Origin: JAEHDI01 sp035455185
GTDB taxonomy: Bacteria > Acidobacteriota > Terriglobia > Bryobacterales > Bryobacteraceae
Length of the DNA: 36,478 bases
Assembly (NCBI GenBank): GCA_035455185.1
Contig: DATIFQ010000095.1
Location: 1-36,478 of the forward strand
Direction of reading: 5' to 3'
Shown: positions 1-8,656 of the stretch, piece by piece
Numbering within the stretch: position 1 is the stretch's first letter
Layout of the letters: every line of letters begins with the position of its first letter
Position numbers and translations under genes: made by a program
The notes under the pieces: model-generated
Told to the model about the DNA's origin: nothing
Databases searched by the model: none
Seen by the model: the letters and a program-made list of their open reading frames with translations, nothing else

Positions 1-52
1 ACGTGGACCACCCGGACTAGACCGCCTAGCCCGAAATACGGCAGGTCGCCTA

Positions 53-80
53 TTGACACGGCCCGCCGGTCGAGTACAAT
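53..80 (+). promoter_or_regulatory. Sigma70-type promoter of the merR-like gene
   Basis: A perfect -35 box TTGACA (53-58) is followed after 16 bp by a -10 box TACAAT (75-80). Transcription would start near 87, giving a leader of about 34 nt before the ATG at 121. A GGAAG ribosome-binding site lies at 107-111. Positions 1-52 show nothing recognisable. Confidence 0.7.
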
Positions 81-120
81 CTGAAGGTCGCCTTTCTTTA
101 CCCGACGGAAGTGCCATCTC

Positions 121-624
121 ATGTTGAGAACTGCTAAACGAAACCGGCCCGCCACCGTAGGTCCTCCGGGAACCTACGCGTCCAGTGAAGTCTCGCGCCT
201 CGCTCGTGTCAGCCTGCGGCAGCTTCAGTGGTGGGACGAGAAACACGTCGTCTCTCCCCGCCATCAAGGGCACAAGCGAATGTACACCCCGGAAGAAGTT
301 CTGGAAATCACGGTCATCGCCGAATTGCGTCGCAAGGGCTTCTCCCTGCAGAAGCTCCGGCGCGTCCTGAAGTACCTTCAGCGGGACATGGGCCGCCGGT
401 TGAGCGACGTCCTGCACAACGACTCCGATCTGCATCTTCTGACCGACGGGAAGGCGATCTTCCTGGAGGACCGGCGGGACCGCGTGATCGATGTCCTGAA
501 GAACGCCCGCCAGCCGATGTTCCTTGTCTGCGTGAGCGATCACGCCCGGCGTCTCGGCTCCGCTCCGAAGAAGACCGTTCGCTCGGAAACGATTGCGGCG
601 GGCCGAAAATCCCGCGCAGTCTGA
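121..624 (+). CDS. MerR-family transcriptional regulator
   Basis: This 167-residue protein has an N-terminal winged-helix domain of the MerR type, roughly residues 18-90. Visible signs are YASSEVSRLARVSLRQLQWW, a wing containing RMYTPEEV, and a following helix with LRRKGFSLQKLRRVLKYL. The C-terminal part (about 95-150) is short and has no cysteine cluster, so metal sensing of the MerR/CueR kind is unlikely. The effector is unknown. The ATG at 121 is supported by the GGAAG site and a strong promoter. The gene lies 67 bp upstream of the S41 protease gene, which has its own -10-like box, so co-transcription is possible but not shown. Family assignment is firm; the target genes are not known. Confidence 0.8.
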   Translation: MLRTAKRNRPATVGPPGTYASSEVSRLARVSLRQLQWWDEKHVVSPRHQGHKRMYTPEEVLEITVIAELRRKGFSLQKLRRVLKYLQRDMGRRLSDVLHNDSDLHLLTDGKAIFLEDRRDRVIDVLKNARQPMFLVCVSDHARRLGSAPKKTVRSETIAAGRKSRAV

Positions 625-664
625 GCCCGTGCCGGGCGCTGGCCAGAGGCCGCGCCTGCTGGGA

Positions 665-684
665 TATAATTGAAGTGCTGGGAG
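665..684 (+). promoter_or_regulatory. Candidate -10 box and ribosome-binding site of the S41 protease gene
   Basis: A perfect TATAAT is at 665-670, and GGGAG at 680-684 lies 7 nt before the ATG at 692. No good -35 match is visible at 16-18 bp, so the promoter call is weak; the ribosome-binding site is convincing. Confidence 0.4.
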
Positions 685-691
685 TATCTCA

Positions 692-2287
692 ATGACGTCG
701 CGCCGCCGACACCTATTTTTTGTGCCTCTGATTGTTGTGCTATCCACCCTTCTGGGTGGTGTATTCGGTCCCGGTCTGACGGGCGTTTCGGCGGCGAGCC
801 CGCAGGAACAGGATGAAATCCAGGCGAGCGTTCGTTCGTTCTCGCGTCTCTATGCGGTAGTTGAGCAGAACTTCGCTGAGCCGCTCGATCCGGACAAGGC
901 CGTTTACAATGGCGCCATCCCGGGAATGCTGCGGACCCTCGACCCACACTCGAGTTTCTTCGACCCTCGCTATTTTCAGCTCCTGCGCGAGGAACAGAAG
1001 GGTCACTACTACGGCGTGGGAATGAAGGTCGGGCCCCGGAACAACAAGACCATCGTGATCGAGGTCTTCGCTGGCGCGCCCGCCTACAAGTCCGGCCTGC
1101 GCCCCGGAGACGTGATCATAGAAGTGAACGGGAAATCGACCGAGGGACTGAACACCACTGAGGTTGCCGACCTCCTAAAGGGTCCGCGTGGCACGGCCGC
1201 CGTCGTGCGGATCATGCGGGCTGGAAACGAGCAGCCGTTGGTGTTCAACATCATCCGTGACGAAATCTCCCGCAAGAGCGTGCCGGATGCGTACTGGGTT
1301 CGTCCAGGTATCGCCTACATGCATATTCAGCAGTTCAACGAGACGACCAGCCGCGAGGTGGACGAAAATCTCCGGACACTCGGCGAAGAGAGTGTCAAGG
1401 GTCTGATTCTGGATCTCAGGGGCAATCCCGGGGGGCTGTTAAACGAAGGCGTGGCGGTAGCTGACCGTTTCCTGCGGAAGGGGCAGACGATTGTGTCTCA
1501 CCGTGGGAGGGCATCGGCCGAGAAGCCGTACGTTGCTAGGCATGGCAACGGCGGGCGTGACTACCCGATTGTCGTCCTTGTAAACCGTCAATCCGCCTCC
1601 GCCGCTGAGATCGTTGCCGGCGCATTGCAGGACCACGACCGCGGCTGGGTTTTGGGAGACAACACGTTTGGCAAGGGACTCGTGCAAACCGTCTACCCTC
1701 TATCCGAGAACACGGGCCTCGCTTTGACAACCGCCAAGTACTACACGCCGAGCGGCCGGTTGATCCAGCGGGACTACTCCAGCAGATCGTTCTTCGACTA
1801 CTACTACCGGAAAAACACCGATACGAAGAACCCCCTGGACGCGAAAATGACCGACAGCGGACGGACGGTGTACGGAGGCGGAGGCATCGCACCAGACGAG
1901 AAGTTCGTTCCGCCCAGGCTCAACCGCTTCCAGATGGAACTGTACAAAGACTACGCGTTCTTCAATTTCACGTCCAAGTACCTCGGCACACGGGACATAA
2001 AGGTGACGACGGATTGGGAACCCGGGCAGTCAGTCATGGCCGAGTTCCGGCAGTTTCTGATCGACGAGAGCGTTTCGTTCAACGACGTCGAATTCGCCCA
2101 GAACGAAGCGTGGGTGAAGTCCCAACTGAAGCGCGAGATGTACGCTTCGGCCCTCAGCATCGACGCGGCGAATCGCATCGCGATCGAGTCGGATCCGGCA
2201 GTGGAGAAGGCAGTCCAATCGCTGCCGAAGGCGCGCGCCCTGCTTGAAACCGCCAAGAAGCTGATCGCCCAGCGTAGCGCGAAATAG
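692..2287 (+). CDS. S41-family C-terminal processing protease (CtpA/Prc type)
   Basis: The 531-residue protein starts with a signal sequence or membrane anchor (hydrophobic residues about 9-34, then an Ala-Ser-Ala region). It is therefore expected to act in the periplasm, cutting near the C-termini of envelope proteins. A PDZ domain lies around 105-180, with GLRPGDVIIEVNG in its core. The S41 protease domain is about 200-360. The catalytic dyad is visible: Ser303 in SASAAEI and Lys328 in FGKGLVQT, 25 residues apart as in known family members. The substrate-binding part has DLRGNPGG. A C-terminal extension of about 130 residues (about 400-531) goes beyond the protease core and matches nothing I recognise. 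It sits between a MerR regulator and guaA. The family call is firm; the substrates are unknown. Confidence 0.92.
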   Translation: MTSRRRHLFFVPLIVVLSTLLGGVFGPGLTGVSAASPQEQDEIQASVRSFSRLYAVVEQNFAEPLDPDKAVYNGAIPGMLRTLDPHSSFFDPRYFQLLREEQKGHYYGVGMKVGPRNNKTIVIEVFAGAPAYKSGLRPGDVIIEVNGKSTEGLNTTEVADLLKGPRGTAAVVRIMRAGNEQPLVFNIIRDEISRKSVPDAYWVRPGIAYMHIQQFNETTSREVDENLRTLGEESVKGLILDLRGNPGGLLNEGVAVADRFLRKGQTIVSHRGRASAEKPYVARHGNGGRDYPIVVLVNRQSASAAEIVAGALQDHDRGWVLGDNTFGKGLVQTVYPLSENTGLALTTAKYYTPSGRLIQRDYSSRSFFDYYYRKNTDTKNPLDAKMTDSGRTVYGGGGIAPDEKFVPPRLNRFQMELYKDYAFFNFTSKYLGTRDIKVTTDWEPGQSVMAEFRQFLIDESVSFNDVEFAQNEAWVKSQLKREMYASALSIDAANRIAIESDPAVEKAVQSLPKARALLETAKKLIAQRSAK

Positions 2288-2312
2288 CGTCCGTGACACG
2301 CTTGGATCCGCT

Positions 2313-2332
2313 CTCCGCTTTCACCGGCGGAG
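2313..2332 (+). promoter_or_regulatory. Small hairpin over the guaA ribosome-binding region
   Basis: CTCCGC (2313-2318) can pair with GCGGAG (2327-2332) across an 8-nt loop. The right arm contains the purine-rich GGCGGAG immediately before the GTG at 2334, so it could mask the ribosome-binding site. The stem is only 6 bp and no regulator is known, so this may be chance. Confidence 0.25.
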
Positions 2333-2333
2333 C

Positions 2334-4130
2334 GTGGTCTCTTCTTTCGTGATGACCAGCTACATTCCCGAACCCCAGGTCACCGTTCTCGATACGGGTG
2401 GCCAGTACTGTCATCTCATAGCCCGGAAAGTGCGCGAGTTGGGCGTGTACGCCGAGGTTCGCGCCAGCGAGACGCCGGCGAACACGCTGAGGCGGCGCAA
2501 GGCGATCATCATCTCCGGCGGTCCGAACAGCGTCTATGAGGCAGGCAGCCCGACCGTGGACGCCGCTATCTTCTCGCTCGGCACGCCAGTGCTTGGCATC
2601 TGTTACGGGCAGCAATTGATGGCTCACCTGCTGGGCGGGCAGGTGCGGAAGGGCGACAAGGGAGAGTATGGGCTGGCGCTTCTCGAGATGGGCGCTCGGG
2701 AAGGGCTGTTTCAGGGTCTCTCCGGAAGCCAGCAGATCTGGATGAGTCATCGCGACACGGTGGCGGAAGTTCCACCGGGCTTCCGCGTCACCGGCCATAC
2801 CGGAACCTGCGCCGTCGCATCGATGTCCGACGGTTCCCGGCGGCTTTACGGCGTTCAGTTTCATCCGGAAGTGGTTCATACGTCGCGCGGCACGGAGATC
2901 CTCTCCAACTTTCTCTTCCGGATCAGCGAGTGCGAACGCGACTGGAATCCGAAACACCGGCTGCCGCTGATCGAAGATCGGATCCGGGAAGTTGTCGGCA
3001 ACCGAAACGTATTCTTCTTCGTCAGCGGCGGAGTGGACTCGACAGTCGCCTTCACGCTCTGCGTCCGCGCTCTCGGGCATGAGAGGGCTCGCGGAATCTA
3101 CGTGGACACCGGCCTGATGCGCGAAGGTGAGACCGAATTCGTCCGGTCGGTTTTCGAGAAACTGGACTCCGGCGCGTTCGAGGTGTGCACCGCCCAGGAG
3201 CAGTTTCTGAGCGCGCTACAAGGTGTCCATGACCCTGAACAAAAGCGCCAGATTATCGGCGAAGAATTCGTCAGGATCCAGGACCGGATCATCGACGCGC
3301 ATCATTTCCTGGACGAACACTGGATCCTGGGACAGGGCACGATCTATCCCGACACCATTGAGTCCGGCGGGACGGAGAAGGCTGCCGTCATCAAGACGCA
3401 CCATAACCGCGTCCCCGGAATCCGCCGCCTGTTGGAAGCGAACCGCATTGTCGAGCCGCTCAGCTTCTTTTACAAGGACGAGGTCCGTGAAGTGGGCCGG
3501 GAGTTGGGACTCCCCGAGGAGATGCTCGACCGTCATCCGTTTCCCGGTCCCGGACTAGCCATCCGCTGTCTCTGTTCCGAGACGGAAGCGCCAGTGCGCG
3601 AAGTCGAGGACGGCTGGATCGTCCCGGTTCGCTCCGTTGGCGTTCAGGGCGACTCGCGGAGCTACGCGCCGGTGTTGGCGCTCCATCGCTCCCCCTCTTC
3701 GAGGGAAGATCTTCACACGATCGCGACGGAGATGATCAACCGTCTGCCCGGGGTCAACCGGATTGTCGCCTACGTCGCGGGACACAGCTCGTTGGCCCGC
3801 TTGCGAGTCGCCGCGAGCTGGTTGTCGCCCGAGCGACTGGCCCGTCTGCGCCGTGTGGATGAGATCGTCCGGCGTCTCTCCCACGACAGCGGGTTCGACA
3901 GGACGGTGTGGCAGTTCCCCGTAATCCTGATTCCAGCCGGCGCCGACGGCCGTCCCGACTCAATCGTCCTGCGGCCGGTGCACTCGGTCGACGGGATGAC
4001 GGCACGATCGGTCGCGATGGATCCCGTGCTGTTGGAGAAGATCGCCACGCGCCTCCTCGATGTCGCCGGGGTCTGTGCTGTCTTTTTCGACCTCACGCAT
4101 AAGCCCCCTGCCACCATCGAATGGGAATAG
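2334..4130 (+). CDS. guaA: GMP synthase (glutamine-hydrolysing), long C-terminal type
   Basis: This cytoplasmic enzyme converts XMP to GMP using glutamine and ATP, the last step of guanine nucleotide synthesis. The N-terminal class I amidotransferase (about 16-195) shows Cys90 in GICYGQQ and His177/Glu179 in QFHPEV. The ATP pyrophosphatase domain follows, with the P-loop SGGVDST at 231-237. HPFPGPGLAIR (401-411) and the terminal KPPATIEWE are family hallmarks. At 598 residues it is longer than E. coli GuaA (525). The extra length lies in the C-terminal dimerisation domain, where VRSVGVQGDSRSY and VNRIVAYVAG resemble the eukaryotic enzyme. The annotated start is GTG at 2334 with GGCGGAG just upstream; GTG at 2349 and ATG at 2352 are alternatives with no clear ribosome-binding site. 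Confidence 0.95.
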   Translation: MVSSFVMTSYIPEPQVTVLDTGGQYCHLIARKVRELGVYAEVRASETPANTLRRRKAIIISGGPNSVYEAGSPTVDAAIFSLGTPVLGICYGQQLMAHLLGGQVRKGDKGEYGLALLEMGAREGLFQGLSGSQQIWMSHRDTVAEVPPGFRVTGHTGTCAVASMSDGSRRLYGVQFHPEVVHTSRGTEILSNFLFRISECERDWNPKHRLPLIEDRIREVVGNRNVFFFVSGGVDSTVAFTLCVRALGHERARGIYVDTGLMREGETEFVRSVFEKLDSGAFEVCTAQEQFLSALQGVHDPEQKRQIIGEEFVRIQDRIIDAHHFLDEHWILGQGTIYPDTIESGGTEKAAVIKTHHNRVPGIRRLLEANRIVEPLSFFYKDEVREVGRELGLPEEMLDRHPFPGPGLAIRCLCSETEAPVREVEDGWIVPVRSVGVQGDSRSYAPVLALHRSPSSREDLHTIATEMINRLPGVNRIVAYVAGHSSLARLRVAASWLSPERLARLRRVDEIVRRLSHDSGFDRTVWQFPVILIPAGADGRPDSIVLRPVHSVDGMTARSVAMDPVLLEKIATRLLDVAGVCAVFFDLTHKPPATIEWE

Positions 4131-4165
4131 CGGCCCGCCCGGGCCCATTGCCGCGCTGTCTCGAC

Positions 4166-4183
4166 TATAATGCGGACCGGAGG
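4166..4183 (+). promoter_or_regulatory. Candidate -10 box and ribosome-binding site of the Yip1-type gene
   Basis: A perfect TATAAT is at 4166-4171 and a GGAGG site at 4179-4183, just before the ATG at 4189. The leader would be very short and no convincing -35 box is present. Confidence 0.35.
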
Positions 4184-4188
4184 TCGAA

Positions 4189-4923
4189 ATGACCGAGCCA
4201 CAGGTGTCGCTCGAGGGCATGGGCGAACTCAAGCGCCTTGCCGGGGTCTTCTGGGAGCCCAAGCCCGTATTTGAAGAGTTAGCCGCCCGCCCGCGCTGGT
4301 GGGTGCCCCTGATCTTCCTCACCGTGCTGGCTCTCGTCTACATCGGGACGTTCTCCCGCGTGATCGGCTGGGACACGTTCATTCGCCAGCAGTTCGAAAC
4401 AAACCCCAGACTTCAGAGCCTCTCTTCCGACCAGCGCGCGCAGGCGATGGAGATGCAGATGAAGATCGGCTCCAGGTTCGCCTACGTCGGCGGCGCGCTC
4501 GGCATGACGGTCTCGAGTCTCGTAATCGCCGGAATCCTGTTCGGTGCGTTCAACCTTCTTGGTGGCGCCAGCCTGAAGTTCAAACAGGCGTTCAGTATTA
4601 CGTGTTACTCGTTACTGCCTACAGCGCTATCGTCCATCCTCGCCTTGATCGTCATGCTCTTCAAGAATCCCGAGGATTTCGACCTTCAAAACCCGCTTGT
4701 GCTGAATGTTGGCGCTTTCCTCGATCCGGCGGCGACCCCAAAGGCTCTGCACAGCCTGGCGACTTCGCTCGATCTGTTCAGCATCTGGGTGATTCTTCTG
4801 CTGGCGCTCGGCTTCAGCGTCGCGGCCCGGCGCATCTCATACGCCAAGTCACTGATCCTCGTCCTGGTGCCCTGGGCGCTCTACGTCGCAGGTAAGAGCG
4901 GCTGGGCGGCTATGTTCGGATAG
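4189..4923 (+). CDS. Yip1-family integral membrane protein
   Basis: The 244-residue protein has a short cytoplasmic N-terminus (about 1-32) followed by about five hydrophobic segments, near residues 34-56, 98-125, 138-160, 195-213 and 220-240. This layout, with a polar loop after the first segment and an N-terminus of the kind FWEPKPVFEELAARPRWWVP, is typical of bacterial Yip1-domain (PF04893) proteins. Their role in bacteria is not established. A GGAGG site at 4179-4183 supports the ATG. The gene ends 17 bp from the convergent mutL stop, so the two transcripts must terminate in or across this gap; no clear hairpin was seen there. Confidence 0.7.
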   Translation: MTEPQVSLEGMGELKRLAGVFWEPKPVFEELAARPRWWVPLIFLTVLALVYIGTFSRVIGWDTFIRQQFETNPRLQSLSSDQRAQAMEMQMKIGSRFAYVGGALGMTVSSLVIAGILFGAFNLLGGASLKFKQAFSITCYSLLPTALSSILALIVMLFKNPEDFDLQNPLVLNVGAFLDPAATPKALHSLATSLDLFSIWVILLLALGFSVAARRISYAKSLILVLVPWALYVAGKSGWAAMFG

Positions 4924-4940
4924 ATTCGTCGGGAATCCGG

Positions 4941-6935
4941 TCAGATCCGGTGGAACCCGCGTAGAATATCGCGGGTGGAGTAACGTAGCGCGATCGGACG
5001 TCCGTGCGGGCAACTCATCGGGCACTCCGTGGCTGCCAGAGCTGACAGCAGCCATTCCATTTTGCTCTGATCCAGCCGCATGTTCATCTTGATTGCCGCC
5101 CGGCATGCGATCGAGGCGGCCATTGCCCGCCTCAGGTCATCCATCGAAACACCCCGGAGTTCCTTCTCTGCCGTCTCGAGGATCTCGAACACGACTCTCT
5201 CCACGTCCGCTTGGGCCACGCCCGCGGGCGACGCCTTGACGGCGATCGTGCGATGGCCGAAAGGCTCCGTCTCGAAGCCGACGTGATGAAGTTCGTCCGC
5301 GATGCGTGCGTACTCGATCTGTTGTGCCGGCGTGAGTTGCAGTATGAGCGGCAGAAGCAGCCGCTGCATCTCGACGCGCCCGGAGGCGCTTTGCCTCAGC
5401 ACCTTCTCGAACAGAATCCGCTCATGAGCGACGTGCTGGTCGATGATCCAGAGCCCGTCACGGCCCGCCGCGATGATGAAGCTGTCATGGATCTGCCCAA
5501 GGGGCCGCAGATCAGCTAGCACAGCGAGGCTTCCGGATGAGTCCGCCATGGCCTCTGCTGGGAATCCTCCGTGGGTGTCGGGAATGCGCACCCGCATCGG
5601 GGATACATCGGGCTCGGGTACGCCGGGCTCCCTCACGGGAAACGGGGCTCCGCCGAAGTCGAAGCGAGCCTCTGGAGGCTGCGGAGCCCGCAGTGTGACA
5701 TCCGGCAGAAACTCCGGCGCTTCGGGCACGGCGCCCGACACGACCTGCGACGGAGGCTCGCTCCAAACCTGGTTCTCGATACGCTGCGTGAACTCCGAAT
5801 ACGGCAGCCCTGCCGCGGCCTGCCCTCCCGGAAGATCCGGCGAATGCTGGGGCAGCGGAAGGGAGGAGATCGGCCGGGACTCCATCAGAGTCTCGCGGAT
5901 CGAATCCCGCACGAAGTCGTGTACAAACGAGCCGTGGCGAAATCGCACTTCCGTCTTTGAAGGGTGCACGTTCACGTCGACCTCCTCGAAGTCGCACTCA
6001 AGGAATAGCAATGCGAACGGATAGCAAGCCGGAGGTATCAGGTTGTGATAGGCCGAGGAGATGGAGTGCATCAAGAGGCGGTCGCGGATCAACCTGCCGT
6101 TCACGAACAGGAAGATCGAGTTGCGATTCAGCTTTTGAACCTGCGGACGCGAGACGAAGCCGCTCAGACGGAACGTGCGTCCGGGCGGTTCCTCCGTTTC
6201 GTCTGCCGGAGCGCCCGGCGGCACAAATGGAGCCGGAATCGCCAGGTGGCGCTCGCGAATGCTGAGATCTACCAGTTCGTCCAGTGTCTGGCTGCCGAAC
6301 ACCTGGTAGACCCGCTCTTTCAAGGTGGGAACGGGAGTGACGTAGAGCAGGTCGTCACCGCCGCTTCGCAGCAGGAAGGTCTTGCCGGGATGAGCCAGCG
6401 AATAGTGCGTAACCAGGGACGCAATGTGCGCCAGTTCGGTCTGCTCCGACCGGAGGAACTTCTTGCGCGCGGGCACGTTGTAGAAGAGATCCCGCGCGGT
6501 AATGGCCGTCCCGCCGGCAAGAGCCGCTTCTTCGACGCGGAGCATCTTTCCGCCGGCAATCTCGATCCGCGTACCGGTGGTTTCCTCGGCCGAGCGCGTC
6601 TCCAGTACTAGGCGCGAGACCGAAGCGATCGACGGCAGGGCTTCGCCGCGGAACCCGAGCGTGGCGATCGAAAGCAGATCCTTCACGTCGCTCAGCTTGC
6701 TGGTGGCGTGGCGCTCGAAGGCAAGCATCGCGTCGTCGCGCAGCATGCCGGAGCCGTCATCGGAAACGCGGATGAGCCGGCGGCCGCCGCTGTCTACCTC
6801 GATCCTGACTTCGGTGGAGCCAGCATCGAGCGAGTTTTCGAGGAGTTCCTTAACGACGGATGCGGGACGCTCGACCACTTCGCCGGCGGCGATCTTGTTG
6901 GCGACTTGGTCGGAGAGAACCCGGATCCGTCCCAT
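4941..6935 (-). CDS. mutL: DNA mismatch repair protein MutL (endonuclease type)
   Basis: MutL couples mismatch recognition by MutS to strand removal. The 664-residue protein has an N-terminal GHKL ATPase with all its motifs: LLENSLDAGS, VSDDGSGM, RHATSKL and TLGFRGEALPS. A transducer domain follows to about residue 330, then a variable Pro-rich linker (about 350-450). The C-terminal dimerisation domain carries DQHVAHERILFE, close to the metal-binding endonuclease motif DQHAx2Ex4E with Ala replaced by Val. It also has ACRAAIK, CPHGRP and a terminal GFHRI. It should therefore nick DNA itself, as in organisms without MutH. The ATG lacks a strong ribosome-binding site. It lies 66 bp downstream of the tolC-like gene on the same strand; mutS is not in the window. 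Confidence 0.95.
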   Translation of the reverse strand: MGRIRVLSDQVANKIAAGEVVERPASVVKELLENSLDAGSTEVRIEVDSGGRRLIRVSDDGSGMLRDDAMLAFERHATSKLSDVKDLLSIATLGFRGEALPSIASVSRLVLETRSAEETTGTRIEIAGGKMLRVEEAALAGGTAITARDLFYNVPARKKFLRSEQTELAHIASLVTHYSLAHPGKTFLLRSGGDDLLYVTPVPTLKERVYQVFGSQTLDELVDLSIRERHLAIPAPFVPPGAPADETEEPPGRTFRLSGFVSRPQVQKLNRNSIFLFVNGRLIRDRLLMHSISSAYHNLIPPACYPFALLFLECDFEEVDVNVHPSKTEVRFRHGSFVHDFVRDSIRETLMESRPISSLPLPQHSPDLPGGQAAAGLPYSEFTQRIENQVWSEPPSQVVSGAVPEAPEFLPDVTLRAPQPPEARFDFGGAPFPVREPGVPEPDVSPMRVRIPDTHGGFPAEAMADSSGSLAVLADLRPLGQIHDSFIIAAGRDGLWIIDQHVAHERILFEKVLRQSASGRVEMQRLLLPLILQLTPAQQIEYARIADELHHVGFETEPFGHRTIAVKASPAGVAQADVERVVFEILETAEKELRGVSMDDLRRAMAASIACRAAIKMNMRLDQSKMEWLLSALAATECPMSCPHGRPIALRYSTRDILRGFHRI

Positions 6936-7001
6936 GCAGGTTGTGTGGCGCGAAAGGCAGTATCCCCGTGCTTTACAGCCCGTCTGCCGCTGCCAGCCTG
7001 C

Positions 7002-8645
7002 CTATTGTATCCTGACCCCGCGCTCCTCCAGCAGGGAACCGTTGACGCGGAGGAGGTTGAGCAGGTTTCGCCGGTAGTTGATCGACTCCGTAAGGAGACG
7101 GGACTCGGCGACCGTAAGCCGGTTCTGCGCGTCGAGCACGAAGAACAGCACGGTGGTGCCCAGATCGTACTTTTTCTGCTCGGCCTCGTAGTTCTTCTGG
7201 GCCAGGTCGCGCGCCACAACCGCCAGCCGCACGGCGTCTTTACTCGATTCCACTTGACTGATTGCGTTGAGAACTTCAAGCCGGATGCTCTGCTCCGCGG
7301 TGCGGGCGCGCAACGAGTTCAGCCTCTTCTGAACAACCGCATCGGCAAAATCGGCGGCGGCCGCGCGGTCACGCAAGGGAAGGCGAAGAGTCAGTCCAAA
7401 CGCATACGTCGGGAAGTTAAAGCCAAATAACTGGTCCAGCGCGTCTCCAAATCCGCCGGGGATCATCGTGGCCGCGGTCGTGGTGTCTCCCAGGCTGATC
7501 GGCCGCTGAAAGAAATTTCCTCCGCGGCCGGCGCTGGCGTAGCTCCCGGTGAGTGACAGGTCCGGACGCAGGTTGTTTGTCGCCGAGCGGATGCTGAGGT
7601 CGTCTGTTTCGAGGTTTTGGAGCACGCTCCGCAGATCCGGACGCATCTGGAGCGCCTTCTCCACAATCGCTTCCCGGTCGAACGAGACCGTATCCGCCGG
7701 CGGCAATACGGTTTCAGTGAGTTCAAGAGGCACATTCCTGACGTGGGGGTCCAGGTCTGCACCGATCTGTTTGCGAAGCGCGTCTTCGGTCTGCGCAAGG
7801 CGGAAACGCGCTTGTGACACCTGAATCTCCGCGGCGGCATAATCGGCCTGCGGCTGGAAAATGTCCAGCGGCGGCAAGGCGCCCAAACGCAGTTCATCCT
7901 GCGCTCGCTTTAGGGCGACGCCACGCAACGCCAGCGCCTGCTCCTGGACCTTCAGGTTCTCCCTGGCCTCCACCACGTCCCAGTACGCGCTCTCGGCCGT
8001 GGTTAACAGACGGAGCAACTGATCCCTCATCCCGTACTCGCTTGCTCGCAGCCGGCTTCTGGCAATAAGAACCGGCAGCCGGGTTATGTACGTTCCCCGG
8101 TTTCGAAGCAGTGGTTGCGCAAACCCGAAGGTGAGACGCGTGGTAAGCGAGGGATTGAACGTCGCGAAGCTGCTATTCGTTGAAAGTTTGCTGGCATTGA
8201 AGCCGACGTTGTACGTCGTGCCGCTTTCCAGCGTCTGTTGGTAGTTGAAGTTGGCGGGCTGGCTCAACTGGCTCACCGTCGCCGCACCGGCGAGCACGTC
8301 GCTGGCCGGACTGTTCGCCCGAGTGGCGTTGAACGAGGCCTGGAGTGTCGGGTCGAATCGGCCAAAAGCCCTGGTGATGGCGTTCCTTTGCACTTCAACG
8401 GTCACTTTCTGTATCGCGACATCGGTATTGTTTGCCAGAACCAACTCGAGATATGCACGCAGCGAGAGTTCGAGCTTATCGCCGACCGCGAAATCTTCGA
8501 GCCGTGTGGGAGGCTGCAATTCGACTCGTGGGATCGGCGTGGAGAAGGTTTGTCGGAAATAAGCCGGCGAGGGGAACTGAGGCACTTCCTGAGAGTACAA
8601 GTAACCTGCGCACAGCAGCCCTGCCAGGAACGTAAGAATTCGCAT
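7002..8645 (-). CDS. TolC-family outer-membrane efflux protein
   Basis: The 547-residue protein starts with a signal peptide (MRILTFLAGLLCAGYL) and is expected to form the trimeric outer-membrane and periplasmic channel of an export system. Two long helical repeats of the OEP family are visible. The first covers about 60-280, with LSLRAYLELVLANNTDVAIQ at its start. The second covers about 310-530, with EAIVEKALQMRPDLRSV, and AQKNYEAEQKKYDLGTTVLF near its end. It is the last gene of a five-gene operon and begins 11 bp after the permease gene, so it very probably serves that permease and its adaptors. It is somewhat longer than E. coli TolC (about 493). Confidence 0.9.
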   Translation of the reverse strand: MRILTFLAGLLCAGYLYSQEVPQFPSPAYFRQTFSTPIPRVELQPPTRLEDFAVGDKLELSLRAYLELVLANNTDVAIQKVTVEVQRNAITRAFGRFDPTLQASFNATRANSPASDVLAGAATVSQLSQPANFNYQQTLESGTTYNVGFNASKLSTNSSFATFNPSLTTRLTFGFAQPLLRNRGTYITRLPVLIARSRLRASEYGMRDQLLRLLTTAESAYWDVVEARENLKVQEQALALRGVALKRAQDELRLGALPPLDIFQPQADYAAAEIQVSQARFRLAQTEDALRKQIGADLDPHVRNVPLELTETVLPPADTVSFDREAIVEKALQMRPDLRSVLQNLETDDLSIRSATNNLRPDLSLTGSYASAGRGGNFFQRPISLGDTTTAATMIPGGFGDALDQLFGFNFPTYAFGLTLRLPLRDRAAAADFADAVVQKRLNSLRARTAEQSIRLEVLNAISQVESSKDAVRLAVVARDLAQKNYEAEQKKYDLGTTVLFFVLDAQNRLTVAESRLLTESINYRRNLLNLLRVNGSLLEERGVRIQ

Positions 8646-8656
8646 GATGATCTTGC

